Notes: generated by a model from the sequence alone, not told the origin. Shown: positions 33,961 to 47,413, numbered from the stretch's first letter. The stretch is 64,000 nt of DNA from Alitta virens (GCA_932294295.1 OW028574.1:9434215-9498214), one strand, 5' to 3'. Numbers and translations: made by a program.

Positions 33961-36574
33961 CAGCTTAGCATGTTATCCCGGGGGTATCCCCACAGCTCGT
34001 GAAGAGGCCCTGAGGGGTTTCCACCCATTCCAACAATCTGTACAGCTCCCTACCCTAAACGGGCCTCTTTAAGGACTGCTCTGCGCTTTTACAACCGCTT
34101 TCTGCATATTTGCATGCCCCCTACTCATTGCCATGCAAGACCCGGGATTGGGGTGATTTCCCTCAGCTCCTCACCCCCTGCACCCCTCACTTCCGGTTTT
34201 GCTCTGTGGCGCCCTCTGTCTCCTTCCTGTCCTCGCTGTACACTCGACCACCTCTCGTTGACAGCTTATCAGATCTACTGACATGTTTTGCTTTTTGCTG
34301 TGCAATTTGGTTTTGGTACTCAGTTGGAATATACGATAATACAATGCAAAATTATCTCGGCCACATAATATATTAGTTAATCCTTTGTTAAAAGTATCAA
34401 TCTATGAACCATAGACAACAAATATATATTCATCTTAAAATTACATTGCATTTTTGTGTCATTCATAAAAGTCCACAGACATGGTTATGCATCTGTGTGA
34501 ATAGAGAAGGAGGAAGTGGCTCCAGTGACTCAGTTTAAACAGAAGTTCCTAGGTTTAATTACTCCTCTCTTACTGCTTCTTGTTGTGCTAGTTGGATTGT
34601 TACCGGATTGATTTTCCTATAGAGATGCTTTTATGGCATTACTGCAATCAGAGGCAATACCAGCCCTTTATGCGTGATTATATGTGCTTCCCCCTGTTTC
34701 TGTACCCGATTTTTTCCTCGTGCAACTTGCAATAAGTTGCGAAGTGCTTGTTAAGAACTTTGAGACAGCAGAAAACAGGAGACGTCAGTTGGCCTGGATG
34801 TCCGCAGTTCCGCTCCGTCCGTTATTGGTCCGCAAATTGTCATGCTTGATCACGTGCCCCTGTCACGTGTTACTTATCGGCCAATCACGTCCTTGCTCTG
34901 TGTCGCAGCAATGTCTGCTGGGTAAACTGCCGCATCTTGTGTAATCCTTTATATCCAACGTTCTCAATGTATCTGGCAGCGTTTTTTTCGGAATGAGGTT
35001 GTGACTTGGCATGGATTAATATCATCCAGGTCTGATATTGATGTCTTGGTAATCAAATGGTGACACTTTTAATCAATGGTTTGTGTCAGTGTGGACAATA
35101 TATAATAATGTCTAGAGAGCAGGCAATTATTATAGATAAGTTAGTAGCGAAAGTTTGAATTTCCCTGACTTGAACTTAACCCATTGAATGGTTAGAATGA
35201 CCACAGCAAAGTCTGTGTTGATTACGTATACTTGTTCTAGAAATGGCAGTGTGACAGCTTTATCCAGTGGCAATTGACCTCTGACCTCTGTAATGAGGCC
35301 ATGTTTGTACCCTAACATTGCAGCGGCTTGATTACCCCTGGGTGCTTTAAGTACAATATTATGAGCATTGCAATCAGGGGGGAGTAATCCCTAGAAGGGG
35401 AGAGTTCAAGATGGACTGCTCAGCTCTGATTGATACTCTGCTCAGGAGGAATACAGATGGCAGTTACCCAAGTCCCTAAATCATGTCTGCTTGCTCATTT
35501 GGATAGAATTGAACCACAACTGAAATGTGTCACGCAGCAGTGAGGCTGAACTCGTAACAAATTGCACTGATGAATAAAGTTAACGTCAAATAGAGTTGAC
35601 TTTTAGGGCCAGACAGAGCTACCGTGCAACTATGTTTATTCCACCTTTTCCTGAATTTGCAAAGGCTTTACCCCTTGACCTTTGGAATTGTACATTTTAA
35701 GGAGAGGGGAGAGCAGTGGATTCTAGCTGAGTGGTCACTGGGATGTTGGACACTTGTCCGAGTTGTCCAGTCTCTGCCTGATTAACCTTAAGATCGGTCA
35801 GAGAGGAGTTGACAGTCAGGCTATCAGCATCATCAACATCAGCAGCATCAACAGCATCTGAAGCGTCATCAGTTATAGGTACCTCACTGTAGCGGGGATT
35901 ACATGAGTGGGTCAGCTTCATGAGTTTCCAATTTCTGCCTGATCTATTTTCTAGCTCGCGTGTTTTCAGCCCTGCTTGTTAGAGTGGCGTTATTCTCCTG
36001 CCTGAGCATAGAAACGATGGAAAGGAGTTCCTGGGCCAGGAGTCAAACTCTTGAGAGGATGTGGCTCACAGCTACACCACCCTCCCTTGGCCAGAGGGCA
36101 GACCCTTTACCACAAGGCCACGTATTCTGCTCATTACTTGTTTGTTGCACTCGGGTCATTGAGACTAATGCCTTCGCCACTGGCCCCTGGTGTACCTAAA
36201 GGAGCAAGATTAACTCCAGCCATCTCGGCAATTGAGGCCTTAATGATGATTGGGGTGTGATAAACACCATGTGTTATGAGGAGACCTTCAAACTAAATGG
36301 AGCTGCAATACACTGTCCCGGGCTATGTTGAATTGACCCTCATTGATCCGTCTACAATGAATGACCCATGTCCAGTTGGCTGACCGTTCACTGACCATTG
36401 TAGTACCTCAGTGTGTGATCGATCTGTGGACCTATCGCAAAGGCCTGTGTGCTTATAGTTCATCCCCTTTGCATGCTATCAGCATAACTTTCTTTGCAAA
36501 TAAAGTGAGGGGTAGGGCCTGTCAGTAAGTTCTTGCACTATTGCTACGGGATGCCCATATGTTAGTTTTAGTGT

Positions 36575-36884
36575 GCAAGTAAGTCCTCGTCCTCCTCCCC
36601 TCTTCCTCCTCCTCCTCTTTCTCTCACCTCCTCTTCCTTCTTCTCCTCCTCTTCCTCCTCCTCTTCCTTCTCTTCCTCCTTCTCCTCCTCTTCCTCCTCT
36701 TTGTCTTCCTCCTTCTCCTCTTCCTCCTTCTCCTCTTGCTCCTCCTCTTCCCTCTTCCTCCTCCTCCCCTTCCTCTCCTCCTCCTCCTCTTCCCATCTTC
36801 CTCCTCCCCACCTCCTTCTCCTCTTCCCCTCCTCCTCTTCCTCCTCCCCCTCATCCTCCTCCTTTTCCTCTTCCTCCTCCTCCT
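36575..36884. repeat. Polypyrimidine tract, about 310 bp
   Basis: An almost pure C/T stretch of CTCCTCTTCC-type units on the + strand, with very few purines. It explains the proline-, serine- and leucine-rich + frames and the Arg/Lys/Glu/Gly-rich minus frames. Such tracts can form triplex (H-DNA). The sequence ends in CTCCTGTTACAG, an acceptor-like site, but no exon follows. Confidence 0.95.
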
Positions 36885-37584
36885 GTTACAGCCACATACA
36901 TGTGATTGATTGGCTACCCCGGCAAGAGTGCGTTCACATTTAGCAGTGTCTTACATAGTGATAGATTGGCCAGGGCCAAATGACATGGACTTGTACCAAC
37001 TTATTGCATCTATCATCGCATTCATCATTCTACATTGGTTCTATGAATGTATGGCTCTGGCTCACCATGTTAAAAGTGTGAACATCATCCATCATGCATT
37101 AATTCAATCGCTGCTTTTCGCGCAAGAGTAGAATTCCAGTGGAAAATAAATTGTTGGACAAGTGGTTACGGCAGGTGTCGCCACTAGTTCCACAGCGGCC
37201 TCTAGCGTTTAAACTAGTCTTCTAGGCTCTGGACTGGATAGCTCACCAGATGTCATAGTTGTTTTACTAGAGCCTTACGCCACCTGTGGGAGACATGCTG
37301 CTCGATACATGCATTTCCCATTTATTTAGTGTTCTTAATGTCTTGGGATGGAATGCGGTGATTCTACTGAGCAACTGCTTTCTTTTTGTAAGTTTTGTTA
37401 TTATGTGGAATATTGAATAAATTGAAACCACACTTAACAGTTTTTAACAGTCCTTGTTTTAGTATCACACGTATATATTGGTTTATTAAAATGATGTCCC
37501 ATGTGCTTTTAAAAGTAGTAGAGTTTATAGTTGGTATTTTGGAACCAGTGAAGTGTTGTGATGTCTACTGCTGCTGATTTGTAG

Positions 37585-37622
37585 CCTCTGCTGCTGCTGC
37601 TGTTGCTGCTGCTGCTGTCTAG
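37585..37622. repeat. CTG trinucleotide repeat
   Basis: About eleven CTG triplets with one interruption. Related short CTG/CAG runs also occur near 38308, 41032, 49490 and 63270. Confidence 0.9.
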
Positions 37623-39147
37623 GCTTATGAGGCAGTCCTGGCTGGCAGCACACTTTCATAATAAATCTATGCTGCGGCAAAGTTCTTTGCTTGATTACAA
37701 GACACCATTAATTGGGAGGACTTAGGAAGGAGCTGAGAGATCAGTCGATGTCTGGTGATTTAGGGGAAGAGGCAGGAGGAGGGGATGCTGCATATAGCTG
37801 CTGAGGCAGGGCATTAAGAGCTAAAGTGATGCATCTTGAGAAAAACACTCAATGTAGATGCCTCTGGATGACTTTGGTGGGCCAAGAAAAACTAACATAT
37901 GTGGGACTATGCTGTTTCTATATATATTTTATTTTTATTTTGTGGTAATTCTAACCCCTAAGTATAGAATTATCTATTCTCTTGCAAACAAGATTCTTAT
38001 ATATTAAGTTTACTGTTTGCAGCAGGAAGCGCATTAATTTTACAACGACGCATGTTTTTATGGCTGAAGTTCTTCGATGTGGCCACCGAACTGCTTTGTT
38101 ACATGCAAACTTAGTTGTATGAGTTCAGGAAGTATCCTCCCACCCATGCAGTGAGCCAGCAGGAGGCAAATGAAGGGGAGGGTGGAGGCAGTTTGGAGGC
38201 AGTTTGGAGGCAGTTGGATGCAGATGAAATTGCTGGATGCAAGTGATGCAAGCAACTACAGGGAGGAGAAAAGCAAGAAGGATGAGGATACTAACGACCA
38301 GGGATGGCTGCTGCTGCTGCTGCAACAAGAGATGTCCTCAGTTGTCTAACAGCATCTCTCCAAACTGCCCTGCCCCCTGACGGACGCCTTGCAATTTGTA
38401 GATGCCCCCTGGTGGGACAAATTAAAAAAAAAAGTTGAACGAATGGGTTTATGGAATAGCAAGTCTTGTAGGTGCATCTGACGTTCACCCCTTCTTGGAA
38501 AATTATTACTTTATTGAATAATGTTCATTTGAGTGACTGGTAATCAAACTTTTTTGTTTGCCAGATTTTCGATAGATTAATAAATAACGGGTCCTTCTGG
38601 AAGGAGCTAGGTCATACAATGTGAAAGAAGCAGGGACATAAAAAGCAAACCTGGTCATCAAAATGGTTTCCTCTGGTGAGGGCAGTACAGGAACTGTTGC
38701 CTGTTGAATATACTAATCCTTAACCCCTAGCCTCCCTAAGGGCTTTGAAAGTTCAATCTCACACTCCTTTACACAAGATGCTGCAAGTACCAGCTACTAT
38801 GAAAAAACCTCTCACAAAGAGCAAAAGATCCCACCAGACGGTCAAGTTGGCGACTTGTTAATCCAAAGGAACTTTCCTCCTTTCAAGTGCTAGCAGCAAA
38901 TCTCCTGTCCTATTCTTAGCTTTCGTCAGAACATGTGGAGATTCTTGAATCGGAGTTTCTTCTGGCTCTGCTGACAAACAACCGAGAGGGAGACAGCAAC
39001 TTGGGACTGTTGCTGTGTATATTACACAAGCCTTGGACAAGGGATAATTAGTCGGCAAGACACAGGTTGCTTGTAGGTTTTCCCTGGTGGGCTGTCCTGC
39101 CTGGGCCAGTCCGCATCCACTTATCAGTGCATCAGCCTCCTGCAGAC

Positions 39148-39630
39148 TGCAACAACAGGACTACTCAACAACAAGACTGCTCAACAACAGGACTGCTCAA
39201 CAATAGGACTGCTCAACAACACGACTGCTCAACAACACGACTGCTCAACGACACGACTGCTCAACAACAGGACTACTCAACAATGGGACTGCTCAACAAC
39301 AGGACTACTCAACAACAAGTCTGCTCAACAACAGGACTACTCAACAATGGGACTACTCAACAACAGGACTCTTCTACAACAGGACTGCTCAACAACAGGA
39401 CTGCTCAACAACATGACTGCTCAACAATAGGACTGCTTAACAACACGAATGCTCAACAACAGGACTGCTCAACAACAGGACTGCTCAACAACGCGACTGC
39501 TCAACAACGCGACTGCTTAACAACACGAATGCTCAACAACAGGACTGCTCAACAACACGACTGCTCAACAACGCGACTGCTTAACAACATGACTGCTCAA
39601 CAACGCGACTGCTCAACAACATGACTGCTC
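39148..39630. repeat. 16-bp minisatellite, about 30 copies
   Basis: The unit GACTGCTCAACAACAG is repeated with variation at a few positions (AACAGG, AACACG, AACGCG, AATGGG). Because 16 is not a multiple of 3, the open frame across it gives a 16-residue period. That 185-codon frame is a repeat product and not a gene. Confidence 0.96.
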
Positions 39631-41031
39631 AGGGAGCAGTGAGGTGTGCTGGAATGCAGAACATACATTGTTGTTATCAACATTTTGAGAGCAGGTCGAT
39701 AACAATTAATTGTACTCAGTTATGCTGGGCAGACGTTTGGACTTGTTCACAGAATACTAGACCAGGTGAACCCCTTATTGTTAAAAATGAGGGATGACCA
39801 TCAAGCTGGTTGTGCTGCGTACTACAACTGAGATTGCACAATGTCAATGACACCAGAATCTACCGATAGTTCCAATTTCCAATATAGCTTCATTTAATTA
39901 GTCTATATTTCCCACATTCAGATTTGCAATTAGCAAGTCATCTGAATATGATCGGTTGTGAATGGGTGTTGAAACTACACACTAAGTCTGGTTGTGTTGT
40001 ACTACCGAAAGCTTCACAATTGCTCGAGTAATATTTAGCACCAAAAATTTGATAGTCTGGTGAAATGTGATTTATTGTCCACTGGGTGGATGAATGAAGT
40101 TAGAGGCCAATATAGATATATTGATATATCCTGTGATTTAATATTTCAGTATGATATGCTTTGGGTTGTTCTCTTAGGGAACATTAGTTCTTGCCCTTGC
40201 CCAGCTTAGCCTACCCGTTTTTTGCTCTGAGCCATCAACAGTGATTTGGTCTTCCTCCCAGAGCATCGGGCCAACAATAAACCTTTCACACCTCACTGAG
40301 GACATTTGGCAAGGTTTTTCTGTTCCCAAGGAAGCAAAAACCGACAATACTTGATGGTTTCGTCGTTTTGGGTGCACCTAATTTTCTTCAGCATTCCCCA
40401 AGGGTTTCATCTCCAGTAGCAAAAATCCACTACCATCCGCAATGGAAGTAGCTAGCTGTAATAAAGGAAAATGTCAGTGTCCAGATGACTCTTGTACATG
40501 TGGTTTGTTTGCTCACATATATGCATTTTAAAACACAATAGAGGCTTATTAGATATAATATTAGGAATGACATTTATTTGTATGTAGATTTGTTGATTTG
40601 TATGTACTCTATTATTGCGATTTAATGATATCATATTTCAAAAAAGGTTTACTTATAGCCGAATGGTTCTATGAAATGATTTCTTGTGCACCGTGACCAA
40701 ATTGTATACATAGTGCAATAAGTAATAATCTAAATATATCTTATGGTTGAATTGAAATAATTGCTGTTCAGGACCTACAGGAAATGCATAACCAGCGGAA
40801 GTCAGAGCGCATGATGTAGCTTTGCAATAATATCCTAACATTATGTTATTAGCTAAAGGTCATTAAAAATAATAGCACAAGATGGCCGAGGGGCAGTAGG
40901 GCTTTATAACGATTAGGTGACAGGCGTAATGCAGAAATATTGGCGCGGAGGTAATAATTAGGGGAGAGTGGGGAGCCCTGGTCCATCATGACATGCTGGA
41001 GGCTACTGGTGTGTCTCGGTCATTTATGAGA

Positions 41032-41052
41032 GCAGCAGCAGCAGCAGCAGCC
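41032..41052. repeat. GCA trinucleotide repeat
   Basis: Seven GCA triplets. Simple repeat; no coding context. Confidence 0.9.
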
Positions 41053-41699
41053 AAAGGTTTCCAGAGGAGGGCAGACCATCATAAGTTGCAAGGCTGCCCG
41101 GCCTCCCTGATCCTGGACTACCCCCCAAATCAAAATAATTCGCCTTAATGGAAAAATGCTGGAGTCTGGGTCCCGGGTCATGGGCTGGCCAATCAATACT
41201 GGCCTCGGAGCTTCACTGACTCATGTCCCAGTCTATTGAGAGTCATGCTTCCTGACCTGCGTGTCACCAGACTCCCCAATCTCAACTATAAACAAAAATA
41301 ACAATAAAACAACCTAATGAGGGCTTATAAACTACTTTCCCATTACTCTGCGCTGCATACCTTGCAATTACAGCATGAAACTGACTAAGTAATCATGAAA
41401 TGTTATAAGATTAGGTTCGCCCAACAATAAGTTGCTATTTACACATCAATTGTTTTCTCTGCCCAAACCACTGCTGACCAGGAGTCAGATATTGTGGTCA
41501 CTAGAGGCAAACTGACCAGTAAATCTTGATCATTCTTTGCAAGCACCCATCAATGTCCTATCGTGCAGCAATCGTGTTTATCTCTGCCGATAGATATTGT
41601 CTCTGGCTTGCTTGATACACTTTGCCACTCGCATTACAACTGGTTGGGACAGGTGAGTGGTGGCCAGGTACATTCTGACCTCCTTGTCCGGTGGTTGTG

Positions 41700-41916
41700 A
41701 TATAGAAATAGATATTGGAAGTGCAGCCTTAATAGATATAGATATGGGATATGGGAAGTGCAGCCTATATATATAGACAAGTTCTTGCCACTATCGAGGG
41801 TTGATTGATAAGGTGATAAAGAGAGGAGTCCACCCATGTTACACATTTACCTCATGGGTGGGATCTTTTACTTGCCTCAGCATAGACACAGAGTACAAGG
41901 GACCGCCAATTTAACG
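41700..41916 (-). mobile_element. SINE family B, 5' truncated, minus strand
   Basis: It matches the body of the 4.5-kb copy (CAAGTTCTTGCC, GAGGAGTCCACCCATGTTAC, GGGACCGCCAATTTAA) but lacks the tRNA head. The 3' end, GGAAGTGCAGCC with GATATAGATA, is duplicated (41714-41730 and 41750-41768). This is an early form of the tail amplification seen at 47 kb. Confidence 0.85.
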
Positions 41917-44049
41917 TCTATATCATCCGAACGATGAGAGGGGGGGGGCAGGGGCCTGGGTCTGTGCTGTAGTATCTGTCTTGTGCAGCAGTAGTGGTTT
42001 TGGATTCAGGTGTGAACCCGCCAACCAGGTTTAAGCTGGCTTTTCGCCTCTTTGTGTTCCATTCACACCCCAGCCCAGCAGTTGATACGATTAGGCTAGT
42101 TGTGCAGTTTGCCACCAGGGGCCGCATACGTTACCCTGCCACCTAGCGGTGAAGGTTTGGCAGCGCCTCCCAGCGGGACACAGGCTTATTGGCCTGAAAC
42201 AGGCCGAATAACTTCAGTCCTTATTGATTGAAGGAAGTCGGCTAAAGAATCGAGAAGATCAGCAAATTAGGCATCCTAGTAAGCTGGCCAATGATGAATG
42301 ACCACTCTGGTCAGCTGGCTATTCAATCACCCTGATGTCCATTGTCCTTTTGACGTTTGGCTGAAACCTGCTGGGATTAGGCCAACTAGGGAAATGGTTG
42401 ATAGTCTTTCCTTCATTGCTCTGTCCGACTCCAATCTGTTGATATGAGAACCACTTAATGACTATTGCTTGCCTACCATTGGCTGCTTCCTGCACTCAAC
42501 AAAATGTGATTTATAGCAACACTGAATTGCCTTATGTCGTTCTTGGAATAGTTAAAGCCTGGTTTCTGCTTGTCATCCACAACTGATGTAACTAGCAGTA
42601 AAATCTTATTTAAAGTCGTTTTAAATCAGGGTGTTACATTCAATGTACAATACAAAATATATGACCCAAGCCGAAGCTTCTGTACGACCTATTAGGAATA
42701 ATAATATACACTTTGGAAAGTATAAGTATAGAAGTAATCTATAAAACAAATCTATTCTACAATATAGCATATATATAATAATGATAATAGCACACATATA
42801 AAGCACTCCATCGTACAATTCAGCACCTTAGAGGAAATAAAATTGCACAAGTGATTCTGAAATATTTCAATGCATACATTTTGACAAGATTAATCTGTCA
42901 CATCTACAGTTATAAAATTTTTTATACGCGTATTATTTTGAGAATTTAGCCAGCTAGTCACAGCGGATTTGAAGCTACTGAGTGATACTTAGCTTCTGAT
43001 GTTACTTGGTATATGCATCCACAATTTACTTCCATAATACCTAAAAACTTTTTTTGCCATATGTCATTGTTTGGAACTAGAATGTTTCCTCAACATATGA
43101 CAAAATGCCTCTGACTTTGAACAGTAATTCTGGCAGGAGTTATGATGTTTTTTGTAGTGATGCAATAGTTCTTACGCATACATTTTTCCTGTTCTTTGGT
43201 TGAGTATTTCTCGTGTAGTGGTCTCCGCGGGTCTGGAAATTTCTGCGCTCAATTGTTTGTCCGTTTGCTTGGAAGTTCTGACCTAGATGTGTTCATCAGA
43301 TGTGTCATTTCTGTCCATTCTTTCTGCCATTATACTGACCCAAGCCTAACGTTAGAAATCCCTTGTATTAGCTGACAAAAATGGAACCCGCGATTTCGTT
43401 CTTCCGTCTTTGAAAGCTGTGGAAAATTGAATGAGATCATCTTTTTTATTTGCCTGTGCTTTCAGCACCACTCTAGAACTCAGAAGGAATAATAGAAGGG
43501 GAAGTCTATTTGGAAGATGTTGATTGGCTTAGTAGAGTGCATTATAAAGGAAACAGAATACCTGAGCCCTCGGCATATTAAGAGAAGTGCAACAGGGCGC
43601 TCCACCTTGCTCACATTTTTTACACACTTGTCTCATATTTCCATTTGATTAACTCATCCTGCCTCTTTCTTCCAATATTCTCACATACTTTTTGGATGTT
43701 CCACATACAACAAGAATTCTTGGATCTCACTTTTGGCGCACTCATATATTTTGTGACTTTTTTTCTTCGTCTATATAAAATACATCAACGAAAAGTTACA
43801 AACTTTATTTGGGGGGGGGGGGGGGGTATATTTTGTCACAAACTTCTGAGTATTTTTTATCCATTTTCATAGATGGTGCGGATCATGTGTTGGGAAAAAT
43901 GAATTCATAATTTGGTGATAACTAGGATGTCTCTCATATTGCAATTTCATATCATGCTAGACTGTCTGACACACATCCTCTGATGTTATTTATATCGCAA
44001 GTCTTGACTTTTTTTCAGCAAGTTGATACTGATCTTGTGCAATAAAATT

Positions 44050-44283
44050 GTTACGGCGGCAGAATCTTATGTTTTTATGACACCCCCAAAGAGAGTGAAA
44101 TCCTACTATGCACAGTTTAGAGCAGGGATCCTTCCTGGTATAATAGAAGTTGGCAGATATTATGGTATTCCCCTAGAAGAGAGTGTTTGTCCATTGTGTG
44201 AAGAAATCTGTGGTAGATTCATTGAGGAGGAGTTTCATATATTATGTCAATGCCAGTTTTACCAGGACCATAGAAATATATAA
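44050..44283 (+). mobile_element. LINE ORF2 C-terminal zinc-knuckle fragment
   Basis: A frame of about 78 codons reads KRVKSYYAQFRAGILPGIIE, VGRYYGIPLEESVCPLCEEI and EEEFHILCQCQFYQDHRN. Two cysteines in CPLC and a H-x3-C-x-C pattern follow the R-x-G-I-L-P and G-R-Y blocks. This is the C-terminal domain common in non-LTR retrotransposon polyproteins of invertebrates. A stop follows immediately, and frameshifted traces may continue to about 44430. It is 5' truncated, so it cannot be autonomous. Confidence 0.75.
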
Positions 44284-44771
44284 CAGCTGAAATGTTTAAA
44301 CTTTCACCAATCTTGATGATTTTGATAAATGTATCTTTTCTTATTAGTAACGTAAAGTATTGCAAACCAGACAGTTGATTGTATAAATGATTCATTTGTA
44401 GCTGCTGTGACATGTAAGCCCACTTGGCTACTGTATCTATAGATGTAGAAATATTGTAAACTGTCAGAATTCACATGTCAGGTTAATAATGATTCCTTAT
44501 CTCAAGACATGCAAATATGAATGCAGTACATTTCAAAACTATGAAAAACATTAAGATTAGATATTCAATATCTCTGGAGTTCAAATGTGGCAGGCTGAAA
44601 GATTCTGTGAATGTAATCTGGAGTTGTCTAGGAAACTAGTATTTTAACTGAGCTCTTCGTTACATTTACTCTTAATGTGTTAGATGGGAATCATATCTAA
44701 CACCTGGATATGATGAGAATTTATGTCATCTTTTTTTGCTATTTCTGTAATGCCCACTGTCAAATTCACTG

Positions 44772-45360
44772 TATATGATTAGACAATCATATCAGACGAT
44801 TACAGATTTTAGCATGCAACAATAATATCAAATAATTACGGTTACCAGATTGTAGCATGTAACAATCATATCAGACGATTACAGTTACCAGATTATATGA
44901 AAGAATCATATCCGACGATTATGGTTACCAGATTGTAGCATGTAACAATCATAACAGACGCTTACAGTTTCCAGATTGTTTCAAGAAAAGAATCATATCA
45001 GAAAATTATCATTACAGATTGTAGCATGTAAAAATCATATCAGATGGTCATGGTTACCAGATTGTAGCATGTAGCAATCATATCAGACAATTACGGTAAC
45101 CAGATTGTAGCATGTAACAATCATATCAGATGGTCATGGTTACCAGATTGTAGCATGTTGCAATCATATCAGACGATTACGGTAACCAGATTGTAGCATT
45201 TAACAATCATCAGATGGTTATGGTTACCAGATTGTAGCATGTAATAATTGTATCAGACGATTATGGTTACCAGATTGTAGCATGTTACAATCGTACTATA
45301 TGATTACGGTTACCAGATTGTAGCATGTAACATTCGTATCAAACAAATTCGGTTACCACA
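44772..45360. repeat. 43-bp tandem repeat, about 13 copies
   Basis: The unit is GTTACCAGATTGTAGCATGT followed by AACAATCATATCAGACGATTACG. Copies diverge by several substitutions and small indels, more at the left end than in the middle. Two sub-variants alternate (GACGATTACGGTAACC and GATGGTCATGGTTACC), hinting at a higher-order dimer. There are no spacers. Confidence 0.93.
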
Positions 45361-45499
45361 TTATGTAACTTCAGGATTTTGAGCTGTGATGAAAGCGAGA
45401 CTGAAGTATAGTTTGGGAAATGCAACATCGTGGCAGTTGAGTGTGATTGCATCTTGTTGTACAAGTTTAAGTTGAATGGGGAGGGTTCATGAATACTTG

Positions 45500-46010
45500 A
45501 GGCGACGAAGGATGAATATTTGAAACGTTGTCCCCTGCTGGCATTAGACGCGAGTGCAAATGTGAATAATAGGTAATTGAAAGTGATTGCATCGACAAGT
45601 GGCCCCTTTGCCTGGCATTTCCCAGGCAGTTGCATTAATCAAGGAATTTAGGATTAATTATTGCTGAAGCCTTTGTACCCGGGGAAGCCTTGGGAGGATT
45701 TATTGAGGTTTGAATGACACGAGGCGATGAGAACTGCTCACAAGAGAATAAGTCGAATAAGAAAAGCTCTTAATAAGCTCAAGATGAAATGTGCTCTTAA
45801 ATTATGCATCGCTGATATCGGTGATAATCGTATTCACACCCATTGTGGCCAGGTTTTACACATTAATGACATAGTGTGGATATTAAGAGCAGCTTTTAAA
45901 TAAGTCATTAATATTTATTCAAGTAAAGAACTGCTCATTAAACATGCGTTTCATAACATGTATTTCCCCGGCGCATTGTTGATGTATGCGAATTAGTTAC
46001 TGAGTAGTTG
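45500..46010. promoter_or_regulatory. Cluster of ATTA-type homeodomain motifs, possible enhancer
   Basis: The repeat-free 500 bp contain many TAAT/ATTA words, among them GGATTAATTATTG, CATTAATG, TCATTAATAT and GAATTAGTTA. The segment has no ORF or repeat signature. This would fit a homeodomain-bound element, but such words are frequent in AT-rich DNA, so support is weak. Confidence 0.15.
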
Positions 46011-46074
46011 AATAATCGTTGAAAAGTTTCATGTAAGACATGATGTTTTATTAATAAAATGGTAAAATTTTTCT

Positions 46075-46163
46075 TTTTTTAATTGCCAAGTATTTGCAGT
46101 ATGATATGTAAACTGCTTTTTTTAATTGCCAAGTATTTGCAGTATGATATGTAAACTGCTTTT
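46075..46163. repeat. 43-bp perfect tandem duplication
   Basis: TTTTTTAATTGCCAAGTATT plus TGCAGTATGATATGTAAACTGC occurs twice in a row with no difference, so the event is recent. It lies 30 bp before the third MITE. Confidence 0.92.
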
Positions 46164-46191
46164 GAGTGGCAATGACCTGCTATCCAGGTTG

Positions 46192-46314
46192 TGCATGGCC
46201 AATTGTGCCATATGCGTTTTCCATGCGTTTATAATTATAATTAGCTAAAAACCAAGCCTTTTCCATGCGTTTATCCTTCTCATGGAAAACGCACATGACA
46301 CATTTGGCCATGTA
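46192..46314. mobile_element. Foldback MITE, third copy
   Basis: CATGGCCAATTGTGCCATAT at the left and ACACATTTGGCCATGTA at the right are terminal inverted repeats with a few mismatches. The interior palindrome uses ATGCGTTTTCCATGCG and its complement. The left TA has become TG. It is about 30 bp shorter inside than the 17.1-kb copy. Confidence 0.82.
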
Positions 46315-47049
46315 TCATTATATATATTCTCAATCTCACATGTGAGAATTGGATACATTTTTTTTCCCCCATTGAGAGTTGCAATAAGACTCGCAGCAAG
46401 ACGAAAGTGGCATCATGCAAGGTCCTCTCTAGCACCAATGTTTTTTGCCCATTCCACAGGCAGATAGTGAAATTTATGGGTGTGATTTGGGTGGTAAAGA
46501 TGCATTTGAGAGGTTGGGGATTCCCTGCTATTGTCTTGGCTCATTTGCCCTGACTTATATGGCGCTCACCCCAGCAGGTCAAGTAATGACTGAGGCAGGC
46601 CTCTTCGCAGGAGTTAGGGTTAGGGGGGGGGGGCAAATTCTGCATTATCACATGACAAATGCCCACTGACCGCACCCAGAGGGCCAATAGGGCTGCCCAC
46701 CGCCATTACCTGAGATTGCAACCAACACCGGCTGCAGCTTAACGTTATAAATGCAACCAACACGACTGCAGCTTAGCCCTCTAAATCGTGTTGACAGGTC
46801 AGACAAAATGGCCACATTCTTGCATGTGCGCCTCTGAATTCTCTCAATTTTCCACTTGATTAAGATTTACATCACCTTGTCGGTACGGATTAGTAAGGAT
46901 CTGGAATGTGGAATGAGTTGTGCTGAATACTATCAGATCTACTGATGCAGAAAGTACTCTGTGTGTTTGGCAAAGGCTTCATAATTTCAGAATGGGTCTA
47001 GCTATTTCTTAATTGTCAACACTGTTTCCTAATTCTAATAGCCATTAAC

Positions 47050-47116
47050 CCTCGATAGCAAGAACTTGCCTTAGCGGGCTGCACTTCCCATTTTATCTAT
47101 CTATCTGCCCCTTCCA

Positions 47117-47149
<33 letters not shown>

Positions 47150-47220
47150 GCCCTTTCCATATCTGTCTGTCTATCTATCTATCTATCTACCTATCTATCT
47201 ATCTATCTATCTATCTATCC

Positions 47221-47256
<36 letters not shown>

Positions 47257-47340
47257 GCCCTTTCCATATCTATCTTTCTATTTATCTATCTATCTGCCCT
47301 TTCCATATCTGTCTATCTATTTATCTATCTGCCCTTTCCA

Positions 47341-47413
<73 letters not shown>

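Noticed and set aside
36479..36943. Proline/serine-rich + frames and Arg/Lys/Gly-rich minus frames
   Set aside because: Artefacts of the polypyrimidine tract.
39067..39624. 185-codon Gln/Asn/Thr-rich frame
   Set aside because: Product of the 16-bp minisatellite; no unique sequence beyond the first 30 codons.
44772..45360. Regular repeat array that could suggest a CRISPR
   Set aside because: Units are contiguous without unique spacers, they diverge from each other, and the genome is animal.
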